From positions 1 through 57,121 of the forward strand of contig JAFGHO010000020.1 in assembly GCA_016930085.1 (NCBI GenBank): 57,121 nucleotides of DNA, read 5' to 3'. This stretch comes from Spirochaetales bacterium (GTDB taxonomy: Bacteria > Spirochaetota > Spirochaetia > SZUA-6 > JAFGRV01). The stretch's first letter is position 1. Each line of letters begins with the position of its first letter. This document shows positions 23,747 through 32,424 of the stretch, piece after piece. The notes beneath the pieces are model-generated. The model made no database searches. It had not been told where the DNA came from and saw only the letters and a program-made list of their open reading frames with translations. Made by a program: the position numbers and the translations under genes.

Positions 23747-26137
23747 CTACTCCTTTACCGGTAGTTTGATGGTAAACTGGGCCCCCTCACCCGGTGAACT
23801 TTTCACGGTGATGAATCCGTTGTATTTGGTGACGAGCCTGTATACGATATTCAGCCCGATACCGGTCCCTTCTCCCGCGGGCTTGGTGGTAAAGAACGGA
23901 TCGAATATTTTAGAGATAATCTTTTGGGGGATACCCGGGCCCGTATCGGCTATCGTAATTATAATGAAATGTTCCTTACAGTATGTGTTGATGACGAGTT
24001 CTCCCCGGCCTTTCAACGCCTGGATGGCGTTGTTGATGATATTCATGAAAATTTGTCTCATTTCTCCGCCGATGGCTTCGAAGGGCGGGATATCGTTCAA
24101 TTCCTTGTTTACCTTTATATCGATAAAGTTCGGGCTGTAGCTGATAATCCGAAGCGTCTCCTCGATCAAATTGTTTATATCGACTTCTTTTGACTTTTCT
24201 TCTCTCAGACTGCGCGAATAGGTGGAAAGATCCTTCACGATATCCGAACATTGCATCGAAAAATCGATGATTTCCTTCGCGAGGTCCTTGATTTCATCAT
24301 TGTCGGTTTCATCGACAATCACTTCGGCGGTTCCGAGTATCCCGTAAAGCGGGTTGTTTATCTCGTGGGCGATACCCGATGCGAGGGTTCCGAGTGCGGC
24401 AAGCTTTTCCCCGCGAAGCAGCTGTTCCTGTAGGTCCCGTTGTTCGGTGATATCCTTCATGATAATGCCTATTTCATTCTTTCCGCCGGTTTCATCCGGC
24501 ATAGTGAACAGGGTATATCCGATCGTCCTCTGTCCGACCTGGTATTCCTGGTCGAGCATGTTCTTCTTTTGCTGAAGTCTGTCTATCTGTATTTTGAATC
24601 GTTCCTTGTAGTGTTCGGGGATTTTGAGAAAGTCAAAGACGTTCTCGCCCAACACGTTTCGTATTTCCTGATTGAAATTCTTGAGGTATGTCGTATTGAC
24701 ATATGATATTTTCAGGGTATTCCGGTCAAAAACGACGATCGAAGAGGGGATACTCGAAAGCACGTTGCGGGCGGCGCGCAGGGAATAGATATTGTTCATG
24801 GCGATTTCCAGCTGTCTGCCGACGGTAGAAAAAAACTGCATGTTTTTTTCCTTGATTTCTTTCCCCGACGAAAAGTTATCGAACCCGATCAGGTAAAAGA
24901 ACGTGTTGTGGACGGCCAGGGGAATGAAGATGATGTCATTGTCGTTCTCCCCCCCGATCAAATCTTTCTGTGAGATGATCTGCGGTCTTTTTTTTGTAAA
25001 AATGGATGTAATCCATCTTTTGTTTTGTGTGTATTGTACGAGTTCGGGTTGTTTTTTTATTTTACTGTCGAGTTTATTGAAACTCAAAGGTTCTTTGAGC
25101 ACGTCGAAGTAATTGTTCATGCAGTAGTAAAATCCCCTTTCAAAACCGATACAATCAATAATAATTTTTATAATAAGCAGGAGCATGTCGTCTTCCTGAT
25201 CTATTTTACTTATTTCCTCCGATATATAGTTGAGAATCGAGAGTTTGTTCGCTTTTTCGACTATCTGAAGGTTCGCCTCCTGCAGTTCCATATATTCTTT
25301 CTTGCTGATGGCGATGGCACGCTCGAGCTCACGCGTCCGCTCCTTCTGAATCTCTTCGTTCTCCTTTAATATGGTCCTGAATTTGAAGATTTTGTTGATG
25401 AAATAAATGATGGTAAAAAATCCGGCGGACAATAACAGGTGTTCTATTCTTAAAAGCGGTTCTTTTTGTACAAAAAAGAAAATAATCTCGCCGATCAGAA
25501 TACAGACGGTGCCGATGGTAAAGAGGATGTTTTTAAACGGGCGCGGTATCCAGCTGATCTCGTAGATACAGGATTCCGCCCCTTCCGCCGCGCACTGTAT
25601 TTCTTTCACTCTCGCAAAAGGAAGGTCCCAGAAACGGGGGATCGCCGCCGCTATTCCCTTGATCGCATCGCAATTATACCTGGTCTGTTTGTATCCTTCG
25701 AACAATTTGGATTTAAAGAGAATCTTCCGTCTTCGCGTCTGCAGCAATTCGAATTTGCCGATATTCGATATGGAACTCGTCAGCTCCGCGATACGTTTGA
25801 AAAACATACCGGGTGTGGCGAACAGTTTGAGTACGATCAGAATCGCCCTGAGCGACGGATAGGATTGCGGTGAAAGAACATAAATGCCCGCTTCGAAAGG
25901 CGCCTTGGGATTATCGGTAAACTCGACGAGTTTTTTCAGAAAGAGATTGTAGTAATCGAAGGAGATCCAGTTGTGTCCGTTTTCGAGAAACTCGATATCC
26001 ATACCGGTTTCACGGACGAACTGGATGAGGGCGGCCTTATCGTATTTCTTTTCGATATAAATGAGGAACGGTTTGAGAAGGCTGGTGGCGACATCCGGTT
26101 TTGTCTTGTCGATATTCTGAAAACTAATTCTGCTCAT
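23747..26137 (-). CDS. Sensor histidine kinase (ligand-binding-like domain, 2 TM, GAF, PAS, HisKA, HATPase)
   Basis: 796 residues. Residues about 1-205 are a soluble region ending ECAAEGAESCIYEISW-like (C-x-x-x-G-x-x-x-C), reminiscent of V4R or activator-type ligand-binding domains; this is a weak assignment. Two membrane helices follow (about 210-265), then a coiled coil, a GAF-like domain (about 300-450), a PAS domain (about 460-570) and a kinase core. The H box is SGIAHEINNPLYGILG (His near 590), the N box NIINNAIQAL, and the G boxes ADTGPGIP and GEGTGIGL. It overlaps the upstream acyltransferase-PilZ gene by 14 bases and is followed two bases later by its receiver. Confidence 0.88.
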   Translation of the reverse strand: MSRISFQNIDKTKPDVATSLLKPFLIYIEKKYDKAALIQFVRETGMDIEFLENGHNWISFDYYNLFLKKLVEFTDNPKAPFEAGIYVLSPQSYPSLRAILIVLKLFATPGMFFKRIAELTSSISNIGKFELLQTRRRKILFKSKLFEGYKQTRYNCDAIKGIAAAIPRFWDLPFARVKEIQCAAEGAESCIYEISWIPRPFKNILFTIGTVCILIGEIIFFFVQKEPLLRIEHLLLSAGFFTIIYFINKIFKFRTILKENEEIQKERTRELERAIAISKKEYMELQEANLQIVEKANKLSILNYISEEISKIDQEDDMLLLIIKIIIDCIGFERGFYYCMNNYFDVLKEPLSFNKLDSKIKKQPELVQYTQNKRWITSIFTKKRPQIISQKDLIGGENDNDIIFIPLAVHNTFFYLIGFDNFSSGKEIKEKNMQFFSTVGRQLEIAMNNIYSLRAARNVLSSIPSSIVVFDRNTLKISYVNTTYLKNFNQEIRNVLGENVFDFLKIPEHYKERFKIQIDRLQQKKNMLDQEYQVGQRTIGYTLFTMPDETGGKNEIGIIMKDITEQRDLQEQLLRGEKLAALGTLASGIAHEINNPLYGILGTAEVIVDETDNDEIKDLAKEIIDFSMQCSDIVKDLSTYSRSLREEKSKEVDINNLIEETLRIISYSPNFIDIKVNKELNDIPPFEAIGGEMRQIFMNIINNAIQALKGRGELVINTYCKEHFIIITIADTGPGIPQKIISKIFDPFFTTKPAGEGTGIGLNIVYRLVTKYNGFITVKSSPGEGAQFTIKLPVKE

Positions 26138-27626
26138 GCTGTCCCTGTAATTTCATTATTTCAAGAAGGTTTTTCAGTTTCTCTTTGGAAGATTTTCTGT
26201 TTTTTGAGAATTTGCATCCTGCCATGATTCCATCTTTCATGCGTCGCAACCAGACAATTCTGCCCCTCATGGTAAAGGTGTTGATGGTATTGGGAAAGCG
26301 GAATTCGAAAATAAGCAAATCATTCTTTTTTAACTGGTTTTTCGTTTTGATGAAAATACCGCTTGCACTGATATTATACGCTGTCGCGTTATAGATATGG
26401 TTCTTGTAGAGGTATTGTATGGAAAAATCGGTATAAATACGTTCGAAGTACCTCCTGTTGAACACATGCTTGATGATTTCGCGCGGTTTCGGTGAAAACA
26501 GAACGAAAAGATTCGGGATAATCTTGTTCAAAATCGGAGAGAGGTGTTTCATAAAAGCGTAAAGGGGGACGATCTCGGCTCCCATTTCGAGCTTTGGGTT
26601 CATGGTCGTTATCCCCATTTCGATGAGTTTTTTGTTCCTTTCGATCCCCATTTTGACACTCTGACACAGGATGTTAAAATAAAGTTTGTTTTCTTCATTA
26701 TAATTGTAATCGATCCCGACAAAAAGCGGGCGTAATGTATTGTCATCGATGATGACGAAATCGAATCCGATAAGGCTATCGCCTTTTTTAAAGAGTATCA
26801 TTTTCGATCGTTTTCCCAGGTATTTGTCCATATTCCTGAAATAATCGGGCGTGAGAATTTCCCGTTTGTATTCCTTTGCGTGTTCGTAAATCTGAAACCA
26901 GAGCCGTGTGCATTCTTCCGCGATATCGGAAAAAGAGTCGCGTATTTCGATATCGATTGTCGATTTTTCGAGGCTTCTGAGGAATCTGTTGATCCTGTAA
27001 CGGTACCTGCTTCTCATATCGGAAAGATAATCGTCAAAACTTTTCCAGTCGTTGACGATTTCCGAATTGGGAAGCATGTTGACCCGCTTGAAATGATCGA
27101 TGATAAGCCGGTTGTAAAAAAAGAGTTCTTCTTCATAAAAATCCCTGAATATGAGGATATTGATATTCTTCTCCCGGGCAAACGCCTCCATTTCCCGGAC
27201 GATGATTTCGAGAATTTCCGGTCTGTCGGATTCATCCGCATAGGAGATGGTATTTCCCAAAGCGGTCGGTGTGCCGCATTCGATTACCTTGATATAGAAG
27301 AATCTCGGGAAGAAACGTTTCCTGATTATGTCGATAATACGCTTCATTTTCCCCGTGTTAAAGATATCGAGTTCGAAACTCATGGCATAGACACAGGTAT
27401 GGGCGATAAGCCGGGTTCCCCTGAATATCATCAGATAGCGGTAATCGCAATCATTGATTCCGGACTCTTCCACCGCCCTGAGGTGGTCGTACGAACAAAT
27501 AATGCGGTCCTGCCTGAGGATCGAGTCCCAGAGGGATTTCTTCACATTTTTCAGGCTTGCGTATCGCTTCACCTCGAGAGGGGTCGGAGTGGTTTGTGTT
27601 TCTATCCTGTCTTTATTTTGCTGCAT
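26124..27626 (-). CDS. GNAT/FemAB-like acyltransferase fused to a C-terminal PilZ domain
   Basis: 500 residues. Residues about 1-370 form an acyltransferase-like region with repeated GNAT-fold features, similar to FemAB-like or 'peptidogalycan' families (YDHLRAVEESG, DYLSDMRSRYRYRINR, GIDYNYNEENKLYFNILCQSV). Residues about 400-490 form a PilZ domain: RRYFERI provides an Arg-rich start and NISASGIFIKTK matches the [DN]xSxxG motif that binds cyclic di-GMP. The combination suggests a transferase controlled by c-di-GMP. It overlaps the radical SAM gene upstream and the kinase gene downstream by 14 bases each, so the three are tightly coupled. Substrate unknown. Confidence 0.75.
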   Translation of the reverse strand: MQQNKDRIETQTTPTPLEVKRYASLKNVKKSLWDSILRQDRIICSYDHLRAVEESGINDCDYRYLMIFRGTRLIAHTCVYAMSFELDIFNTGKMKRIIDIIRKRFFPRFFYIKVIECGTPTALGNTISYADESDRPEILEIIVREMEAFAREKNINILIFRDFYEEELFFYNRLIIDHFKRVNMLPNSEIVNDWKSFDDYLSDMRSRYRYRINRFLRSLEKSTIDIEIRDSFSDIAEECTRLWFQIYEHAKEYKREILTPDYFRNMDKYLGKRSKMILFKKGDSLIGFDFVIIDDNTLRPLFVGIDYNYNEENKLYFNILCQSVKMGIERNKKLIEMGITTMNPKLEMGAEIVPLYAFMKHLSPILNKIIPNLFVLFSPKPREIIKHVFNRRYFERIYTDFSIQYLYKNHIYNATAYNISASGIFIKTKNQLKKNDLLIFEFRFPNTINTFTMRGRIVWLRRMKDGIMAGCKFSKNRKSSKEKLKNLLEIMKLQGQHEQN

Positions 27627-28983
27627 GGTCCTTGTTCCAGGCGGCGGCCCTGAATCGTTTCTTGAAATCGTAGAGATCGATACTGTCCTTGTTCATCCCG
27701 TACGTGAGCAGTGTCGCTACGATACTCCTGGTCCTGAGAAATGTTTTGAGTGCCTGAAACCGGACTTCCCTTTTCGTAAAAATCTCGTGGGCGATATAAT
27801 CATAACCCCTGATGAGGTCGATAACGGAGATGTTAAGGGGCTTGAAATTAATGTGCTCCGTATCGTAACGATCCCAGTCGGACGGATAGTTGTCATAAAC
27901 GAGTCTGCGGTCATCTTTCATCCGTTCGAATATCTTCAGCCCTGGGTATGGCGTCAGGATACCGATCTGAATCACATCGAGACCGCATTTTTTCATGAAC
28001 TCGAGTGTCGGCTGAAAAATGGTGTTATCATCCCTGTCATTCCCGAAAATGAACGCCCCCGCGACCGAAATCCCGTACTTGTGGATTGTTTTTATCGCCT
28101 TGATCATGCCTTCCGTTTTCAATTTATAATTGACGGTTTTATTAAGCTGTTTGAGTGTTTCGGGATATATCGATTCAATGCCGACATAGACGCCGCGGCA
28201 TCCGCTTCGATATGCCCATTTAAGGGCTTCGGGATATTCCGCGATATTGAGAGAAGCCTGCGTTGCCCAGAATTTATTGATTTTTCGGCTGACGATACCC
28301 TTACAGAGTTCGATCACCCTTTCTGCGCCCTTTTTCCCAAAGCCGAAAAAATTGTCGTCGATAAAATAGACCATTCTCTTCTTCAATGTCTGGAATTCGT
28401 CAAGCACATCTTTCACCGGCCTTACCCTGTACTGCTTCCCGTACACCTTGCTTATACAGCAATATTCGCATTCGAACGGGCAGCCCCTCGTTGTCTGCAT
28501 GACATCCATGATATATCTTTCCGAATAGAGATCTCTCCGGGGGATGGGAAGATTGTCGAGGGGGATTTTATCCCCGATATATTTTTTTTTGAGTTTGCCT
28601 TTTTCAAAATCCTTTATTAATTTCGGCCATACCGATTCCGCCTCACCGACAACCACCGAATCGGCGTGCCCGAGGACTTCATCCGGTACCATTGACGTAT
28701 GGACACCGCCCATGACGACTTTTACTTTCCGTTTTTTAAATTCCCCGCATAGTTCGTATGCCCTCATGATGTTGCTTGTCGTTGCCGTTATCCCGACAAG
28801 ATCGTACGATGCGTGGACAGTGAAGGGAGCAAGGTATTCATCGACGATAGTAATATCCCAATTCCCGGGGGTGAGTGCGGCGATGTAACCGAGATTAATC
28901 GGCGGCATACCAAGGGATTCCGTATCGCCAAGACCGATACTTCGCGATCGGGTTGCAGGATGCAATAAAAGTAATTTATTCAT
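27613..28983 (-). CDS. B12-binding-domain radical SAM protein
   Basis: 456 residues. An N-terminal Rossmann-like B12-binding domain (about 1-140; GLGDTESLGMPPINLGYIAAL, VMGGVHTSMVPDEVL) is followed by the radical SAM core with the cluster motif RGCPFECEYCC (CxxxCxxC). The C-terminal part is DUF4070-like or otherwise unassigned. The usual DxHxxG motif that binds the cobalamin base is absent. Such enzymes methylate, cyclise or rearrange many substrates and cannot be assigned from sequence alone. The start is the ATG after AAGGAGG; an extension of 10 codons is rejected. It is the first gene of the signalling operon and lies divergent to a PilZ protein. Confidence 0.82.
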   Translation of the reverse strand: MNKLLLLHPATRSRSIGLGDTESLGMPPINLGYIAALTPGNWDITIVDEYLAPFTVHASYDLVGITATTSNIMRAYELCGEFKKRKVKVVMGGVHTSMVPDEVLGHADSVVVGEAESVWPKLIKDFEKGKLKKKYIGDKIPLDNLPIPRRDLYSERYIMDVMQTTRGCPFECEYCCISKVYGKQYRVRPVKDVLDEFQTLKKRMVYFIDDNFFGFGKKGAERVIELCKGIVSRKINKFWATQASLNIAEYPEALKWAYRSGCRGVYVGIESIYPETLKQLNKTVNYKLKTEGMIKAIKTIHKYGISVAGAFIFGNDRDDNTIFQPTLEFMKKCGLDVIQIGILTPYPGLKIFERMKDDRRLVYDNYPSDWDRYDTEHINFKPLNISVIDLIRGYDYIAHEIFTKREVRFQALKTFLRTRSIVATLLTYGMNKDSIDLYDFKKRFRAAAWNKDHAAK

Positions 28984-29308
28984 TTTTTTCACCCTCCTTA
29001 TAGCGGCTGTCACGGATATCCCGTATCCGGTTTCCTGTATTTAGAGTGAGCACGTGTGTGAAAATAGGAAAAAAACGAAGATGCAAAAAAATGATTGCGA
29101 TGAGTCCCATCAATATAAATAATAATAGATTTTATCGACAAAAACAAATATTCATTTTTTTTTCTCTCCGCCTGTTTTTCTTGCTTTTACACCTTCAAGG
29201 TAATACAATCAATGGTAGTGCGTGTCACTGTTTTCGAACAAGAAAACGACTTCAAAAGGAAGTCTCTCCTTTGCTGGCGGATTTTTACTTGATCGAGGGG
29301 CAAAAACC
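28984..29308. other. Divergent promoter region (radical SAM operon / PilZ gene)
   Basis: About 325 bases, AT-rich, between two divergent starts. No gene is supported here. It must hold promoters for both sides, but no single -35/-10 pair stands out clearly. Confidence 0.5.
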
Positions 29309-29671
29309 ATGAATGAAAGCAAATTTATAAGCAGAAAAAATCCACGGGTAAAAAGTGATATCAATGCGGAATTTCGATCTCAAAGCCGCGAAAGCGGCTC
29401 ATTTTCACAGGGGATTATTACCAATTTTTCACGCTCCGGACTTTTTATCGCATCGGAAACCGTTTTTCAGGCGGGAACGCTTATTGAATTACGGGTATAT
29501 CTCGACGAAACGGAACATGTCGTCACGCTGAAAGGGACGGTCGTTACCCGTAAAGCGGACCCGGAGAAGGGAATGGGGGTTGCGATCGATATCGGTTTTA
29601 TTTCGGAGACCGATAAAATAAAATTGAAGGAATTCTTCGATCTCAACCATATTTACGGGTGGTTTTGTTGA
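29309..29671 (+). CDS. Single-domain PilZ protein (c-di-GMP receptor)
   Basis: 120 residues forming one PilZ domain. The c-di-GMP contact motifs are present: RKNPR near the N-terminus (RxxxR) and NFSRSGLFI (NxSxxG), followed by the beta-barrel strands. The start is the ATG eight bases after GAGGGG; the open frame upstream is rejected. Standing divergent to an operon whose second protein also ends in a PilZ domain, it suggests local c-di-GMP signalling. A GC hairpin follows the stop. Confidence 0.88.
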   Translation: MNESKFISRKNPRVKSDINAEFRSQSRESGSFSQGIITNFSRSGLFIASETVFQAGTLIELRVYLDETEHVVTLKGTVVTRKADPEKGMGVAIDIGFISETDKIKLKEFFDLNHIYGWFC

Positions 29672-29699
29672 AAATCCGGTGTACGAAGGGGTTCGCGGA

Positions 29700-29718
29700 G
29701 CCCGCTTGAATCGCGGGC
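29700..29718. other. GC-rich hairpin between PilZ and oxoamine synthase genes
   Basis: GCCCGC (29700-29705) pairs with GCGGGC (29713-29718) around a seven-base loop. No T run follows, so it is at best a weak or Rho-dependent stop, or a stabilising element. Confidence 0.3.
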
Positions 29719-29785
29719 CGTGCGGCACCAGGCCACCGTTATCATAATTAAAAAAAGAAAAGACTGGTGAGGGGGAAGCAGATAT

Positions 29786-31036
29786 ATGAATTCCGATAAC
29801 TATTCATTATCAGATTTTATCGAGTACAATGACAGGGATATTTTCAAGAAAACGTCCTTTTTTTATGAATATGCCCGGGATTATATTTCCAAGAAATACT
29901 TTACCTATTTCAGGACACTCCTTTCCGACTGCAGCCCGCGGGTGAAGATTCTTGACCGTTATACGGGAAAAGAAAAAGAAATGATCATGCTCGCGTCGAA
30001 CAACTATCTCGGCCTTTCTTCGCGTCCAGAAGTTATCGAGGCGGGCATTCATGCCCTTGAACAATACGGTTCGGGCCTCTGCGGTTCTCCCCTGTTGTGC
30101 GGTTATTCGGCATTACACAGGCGCCTGGAAGAAGCACTCGCCGGGTTCAAATCGAGTGAGGACGCGATGCTGTTCCCGACCGGGTTTTCAACGAATATCG
30201 GCACGCTTACCGCACTTCTCAGAAAAAACGATGTCGTCATAACCGACAGACTCGATCACGCGAGCATTATCGACGGGGCCCTTTTTTCAGGGGCTGTCTT
30301 TCGGACGTTCGGCCATAACGATCTCGAAAAATGTGAACGGATTCTCAAGACATATGACAAAGAAGGCAAACTCGTGATTATCGAGGGCGTCTACAGCATG
30401 GACGGCGATATCAGCCCCCTTCCGGAAATAAAAAAACTCTGTGATACTTACGGCGCCCGCCTTATGGTCGATGAGGCCCATGCGACAGGCGTGCTGGGTA
30501 AAACGGGAAGGGGAAGTATCGAACATTTCAACCTTGAAGGCCAGATCGATATCGTCATGGGTACATTCAGCAAGGCCCTCGGTGCAATGGGAGGATTCAT
30601 CTGTGCTTCGAAAGAGGTGATCAATTATATACGATTCTATGCCCGCTCCTACTTTTTTTCCGCTTCGCTTTCACCGGTAATCGTCGCTTCGGTCCTCAAA
30701 TCACTGGAGATCCTCGTTTCGGAACCGCAATTAATACAAAAACTTCGGGATAATATCGGGTACATGAAATCACGCCTTCTTGACCTCGGCTTCAATATCG
30801 GTCATTCATCCTCGGCGATCATTCCGATCTTTATCGGTGATGATATTTTGCTTCGCAAAATGGCGGTCGATATTCATGAGCGGGGACTTTTTCTCAATGC
30901 CGTCTTTTACCCGGCCGTTCCAAAAGGCAATTCACGGATACGGCTGTCTCTCATGGCGACACATTCGAAAGACGATCTGGATGAAGCGTTGAAAATACTC
31001 GAGGAAGTCGGGAAAAAATACGGCGTTCTGTCCTGA
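29786..31036 (+). CDS. Alpha-oxoamine synthase family PLP enzyme (BioF/Kbl/SPT-like)
   Basis: 416 residues. The core (about 60-410) has all family marks: LASNNYLGLSSRPEVIEAG, YGSGLCGSPLLCGY, DRLDHASIIDGA, VDEAHATGVLGKTGRGS and the PLP lysine in GTFSKALGAMGG. These enzymes condense an amino acid with an acyl-CoA: 8-amino-7-oxononanoate synthase, glycine C-acetyltransferase or serine palmitoyltransferase. An N-terminal extension of about 55 residues (RDIFKKTSFFYEYARDYISKKYF) is longer than in typical BioF and more like lipid-forming relatives. No biotin gene or thiolation partner is adjacent. It lies before ddl and could start a three-gene unit. Confidence 0.85.
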   Translation: MNSDNYSLSDFIEYNDRDIFKKTSFFYEYARDYISKKYFTYFRTLLSDCSPRVKILDRYTGKEKEMIMLASNNYLGLSSRPEVIEAGIHALEQYGSGLCGSPLLCGYSALHRRLEEALAGFKSSEDAMLFPTGFSTNIGTLTALLRKNDVVITDRLDHASIIDGALFSGAVFRTFGHNDLEKCERILKTYDKEGKLVIIEGVYSMDGDISPLPEIKKLCDTYGARLMVDEAHATGVLGKTGRGSIEHFNLEGQIDIVMGTFSKALGAMGGFICASKEVINYIRFYARSYFFSASLSPVIVASVLKSLEILVSEPQLIQKLRDNIGYMKSRLLDLGFNIGHSSSAIIPIFIGDDILLRKMAVDIHERGLFLNAVFYPAVPKGNSRIRLSLMATHSKDDLDEALKILEEVGKKYGVLS

Positions 31037-31052
31037 AACTTATGGGTACTTA

Positions 31053-31077
31053 TATAAACCTGTTTTGCAGGTTTATA
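31053..31077. other. Inverted repeat in the gap before ddl
   Basis: TATAAACCTG (31053-31062) pairs exactly with CAGGTTTATA (31068-31077) around a five-base loop, 17 bases after the synthase stop. No T run follows on the plus strand, so it is a hairpin without the usual terminator tail. The remainder of 31037-31259 shows no convincing gene on the plus strand. Confidence 0.5.
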
Positions 31078-31259
31078 GTGGTGCCCGTATTTGTTTTTCT
31101 TTTTGATTCCCGGAACGACAAGTAAGGCGGCAACGATCACCGCAACGACGCCGATAAGAATTATCCGGAGCAGCGGGAGGTCGTTGCTCCTGCGTGAAAT
31201 AGCTTTTCGATTCCCGATAATTATTGAATGAGGTATTGATGTCATCTTTCTGAGGGTGT

Positions 31260-32399
31260 ATGATACCGATTATTCCAATAACGGATATGTTTATGGCAAG
31301 GAAAATAACGGTAGGAGTTCTGTTCGGCGGCAGATCGGCGGAACATGAAATTTCATTACGATCCGCATATAATGTGATCGGTGCCATTAATAGGGAAAGA
31401 TACGGTATCGTACTTATCGGCATAGATAAAGGCGGGACATGGCGCCACTTGCGTCCTGATTTTTTTTCGGGATGCGGAGAAAATACTGATCGTCTCGATC
31501 TGCGTTCGAAAGGGGATCCGGTGTTCCTTTCTCCGGGGATGGACGGGAGAAAGCTCGTCGTCACCGTGAAACCGGAAACGGAGCTCTCCATTGATGTGTT
31601 TTTTCCCGTCCTTCACGGGCCTTACGGTGAGGATGGTACCATACAGGGCCTTCTCAAACTACTCAACGTTCCTTTTGTCGGAGCGGATGTCCTTGGTTCG
31701 GCCGTGGGTATGGACAAAGACGTGATGAAACGGCTCCTGCGGGACGCGGGAATACCGATTGCCAGGTTCCTGTGTTTTCGCAAAGGAGAAGACGAACGTA
31801 TCGGTTTCAATGGCATAAGCGCGGAACTCGGACTCCCGCTTTTTGTCAAACCGGCGAACCTCGGCTCGTCCGTCGGTGTGAGTAAGGTGGAAAGCGAACG
31901 GGAGTTCGATCGTGCGGTTTCCGAAGCCTTCGGTTACGACAAGAAAATCATCATCGAAGAGATGATAGAAGGAAGGGAAATCGAATGTTCGGTACTCGGG
32001 AACGAGAATCCCGTCGCCTCACTTCCCGGGGAGATTACAAGCAGGGACGGATTTTACTCTTATCGGGCGAAATATATCGATGAAGACGGCGCGGTACTCG
32101 GCATTCCCGCCGAACTTCCCGGCGGGGTCGTCCGTGAAGTGCAGGAATACGCCGTCCGCACCTATCGGGCGCTCTGTTGCGAAGGAATGGCCCGCGTCGA
32201 TATGTTTCTTGCCGGGGGCAACAGGGTCGTTGTCAATGAACTGAATACGATTCCCGGTTTTACCCGTATCAGTATGTACCCGAAATTATGGGAAATCAGC
32301 GGAATTCCTTACGATACCCTTATAGACCGCCTAATCGAGCTTGCCATGGATCGGTTCGAAAATGAAAGAATATTAAGGACGTCGTTTTTAACCGGCTAA
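31260..32399 (+). CDS. ddl: D-alanine--D-alanine ligase
   Basis: 379 residues. ATP-grasp ligase forming the D-Ala-D-Ala dipeptide for peptidoglycan. Family motifs include GVLFGGRSAEHEISLRSA (N domain), HGPYGEDGTIQGLL, a Lys-bearing KPANLGSSVGVSKV, and the C-terminal NELNTIPGF with metal ligands. The frame starts at an ATG four bases after GAGGG; the homologous sequence really begins near MARKITVGV, so an ATG at 31293 may be the true start. The C-terminal part is slightly longer than in E. coli DdlB. It stands between the oxoamine synthase and the DUF5312-like gene. Confidence 0.93.
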   Translation: MIPIIPITDMFMARKITVGVLFGGRSAEHEISLRSAYNVIGAINRERYGIVLIGIDKGGTWRHLRPDFFSGCGENTDRLDLRSKGDPVFLSPGMDGRKLVVTVKPETELSIDVFFPVLHGPYGEDGTIQGLLKLLNVPFVGADVLGSAVGMDKDVMKRLLRDAGIPIARFLCFRKGEDERIGFNGISAELGLPLFVKPANLGSSVGVSKVESEREFDRAVSEAFGYDKKIIIEEMIEGREIECSVLGNENPVASLPGEITSRDGFYSYRAKYIDEDGAVLGIPAELPGGVVREVQEYAVRTYRALCCEGMARVDMFLAGGNRVVVNELNTIPGFTRISMYPKLWEISGIPYDTLIDRLIELAMDRFENERILRTSFLTG

Positions 32400-32424
32400 A
32401 GGAGGAGCCAAAACCATAGATCGT

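Noticed and set aside
27454-28620. 388-codon plus-strand frame
   Set aside because: Antisense to the acyltransferase-PilZ and radical SAM genes, with no motif.
31060-31245. Possible small membrane protein on the minus strand in the ddl upstream gap
   Set aside because: It has a hydrophobic stretch, but the frame continues into the antisense of the synthase gene, with no clear ribosome site or natural end.
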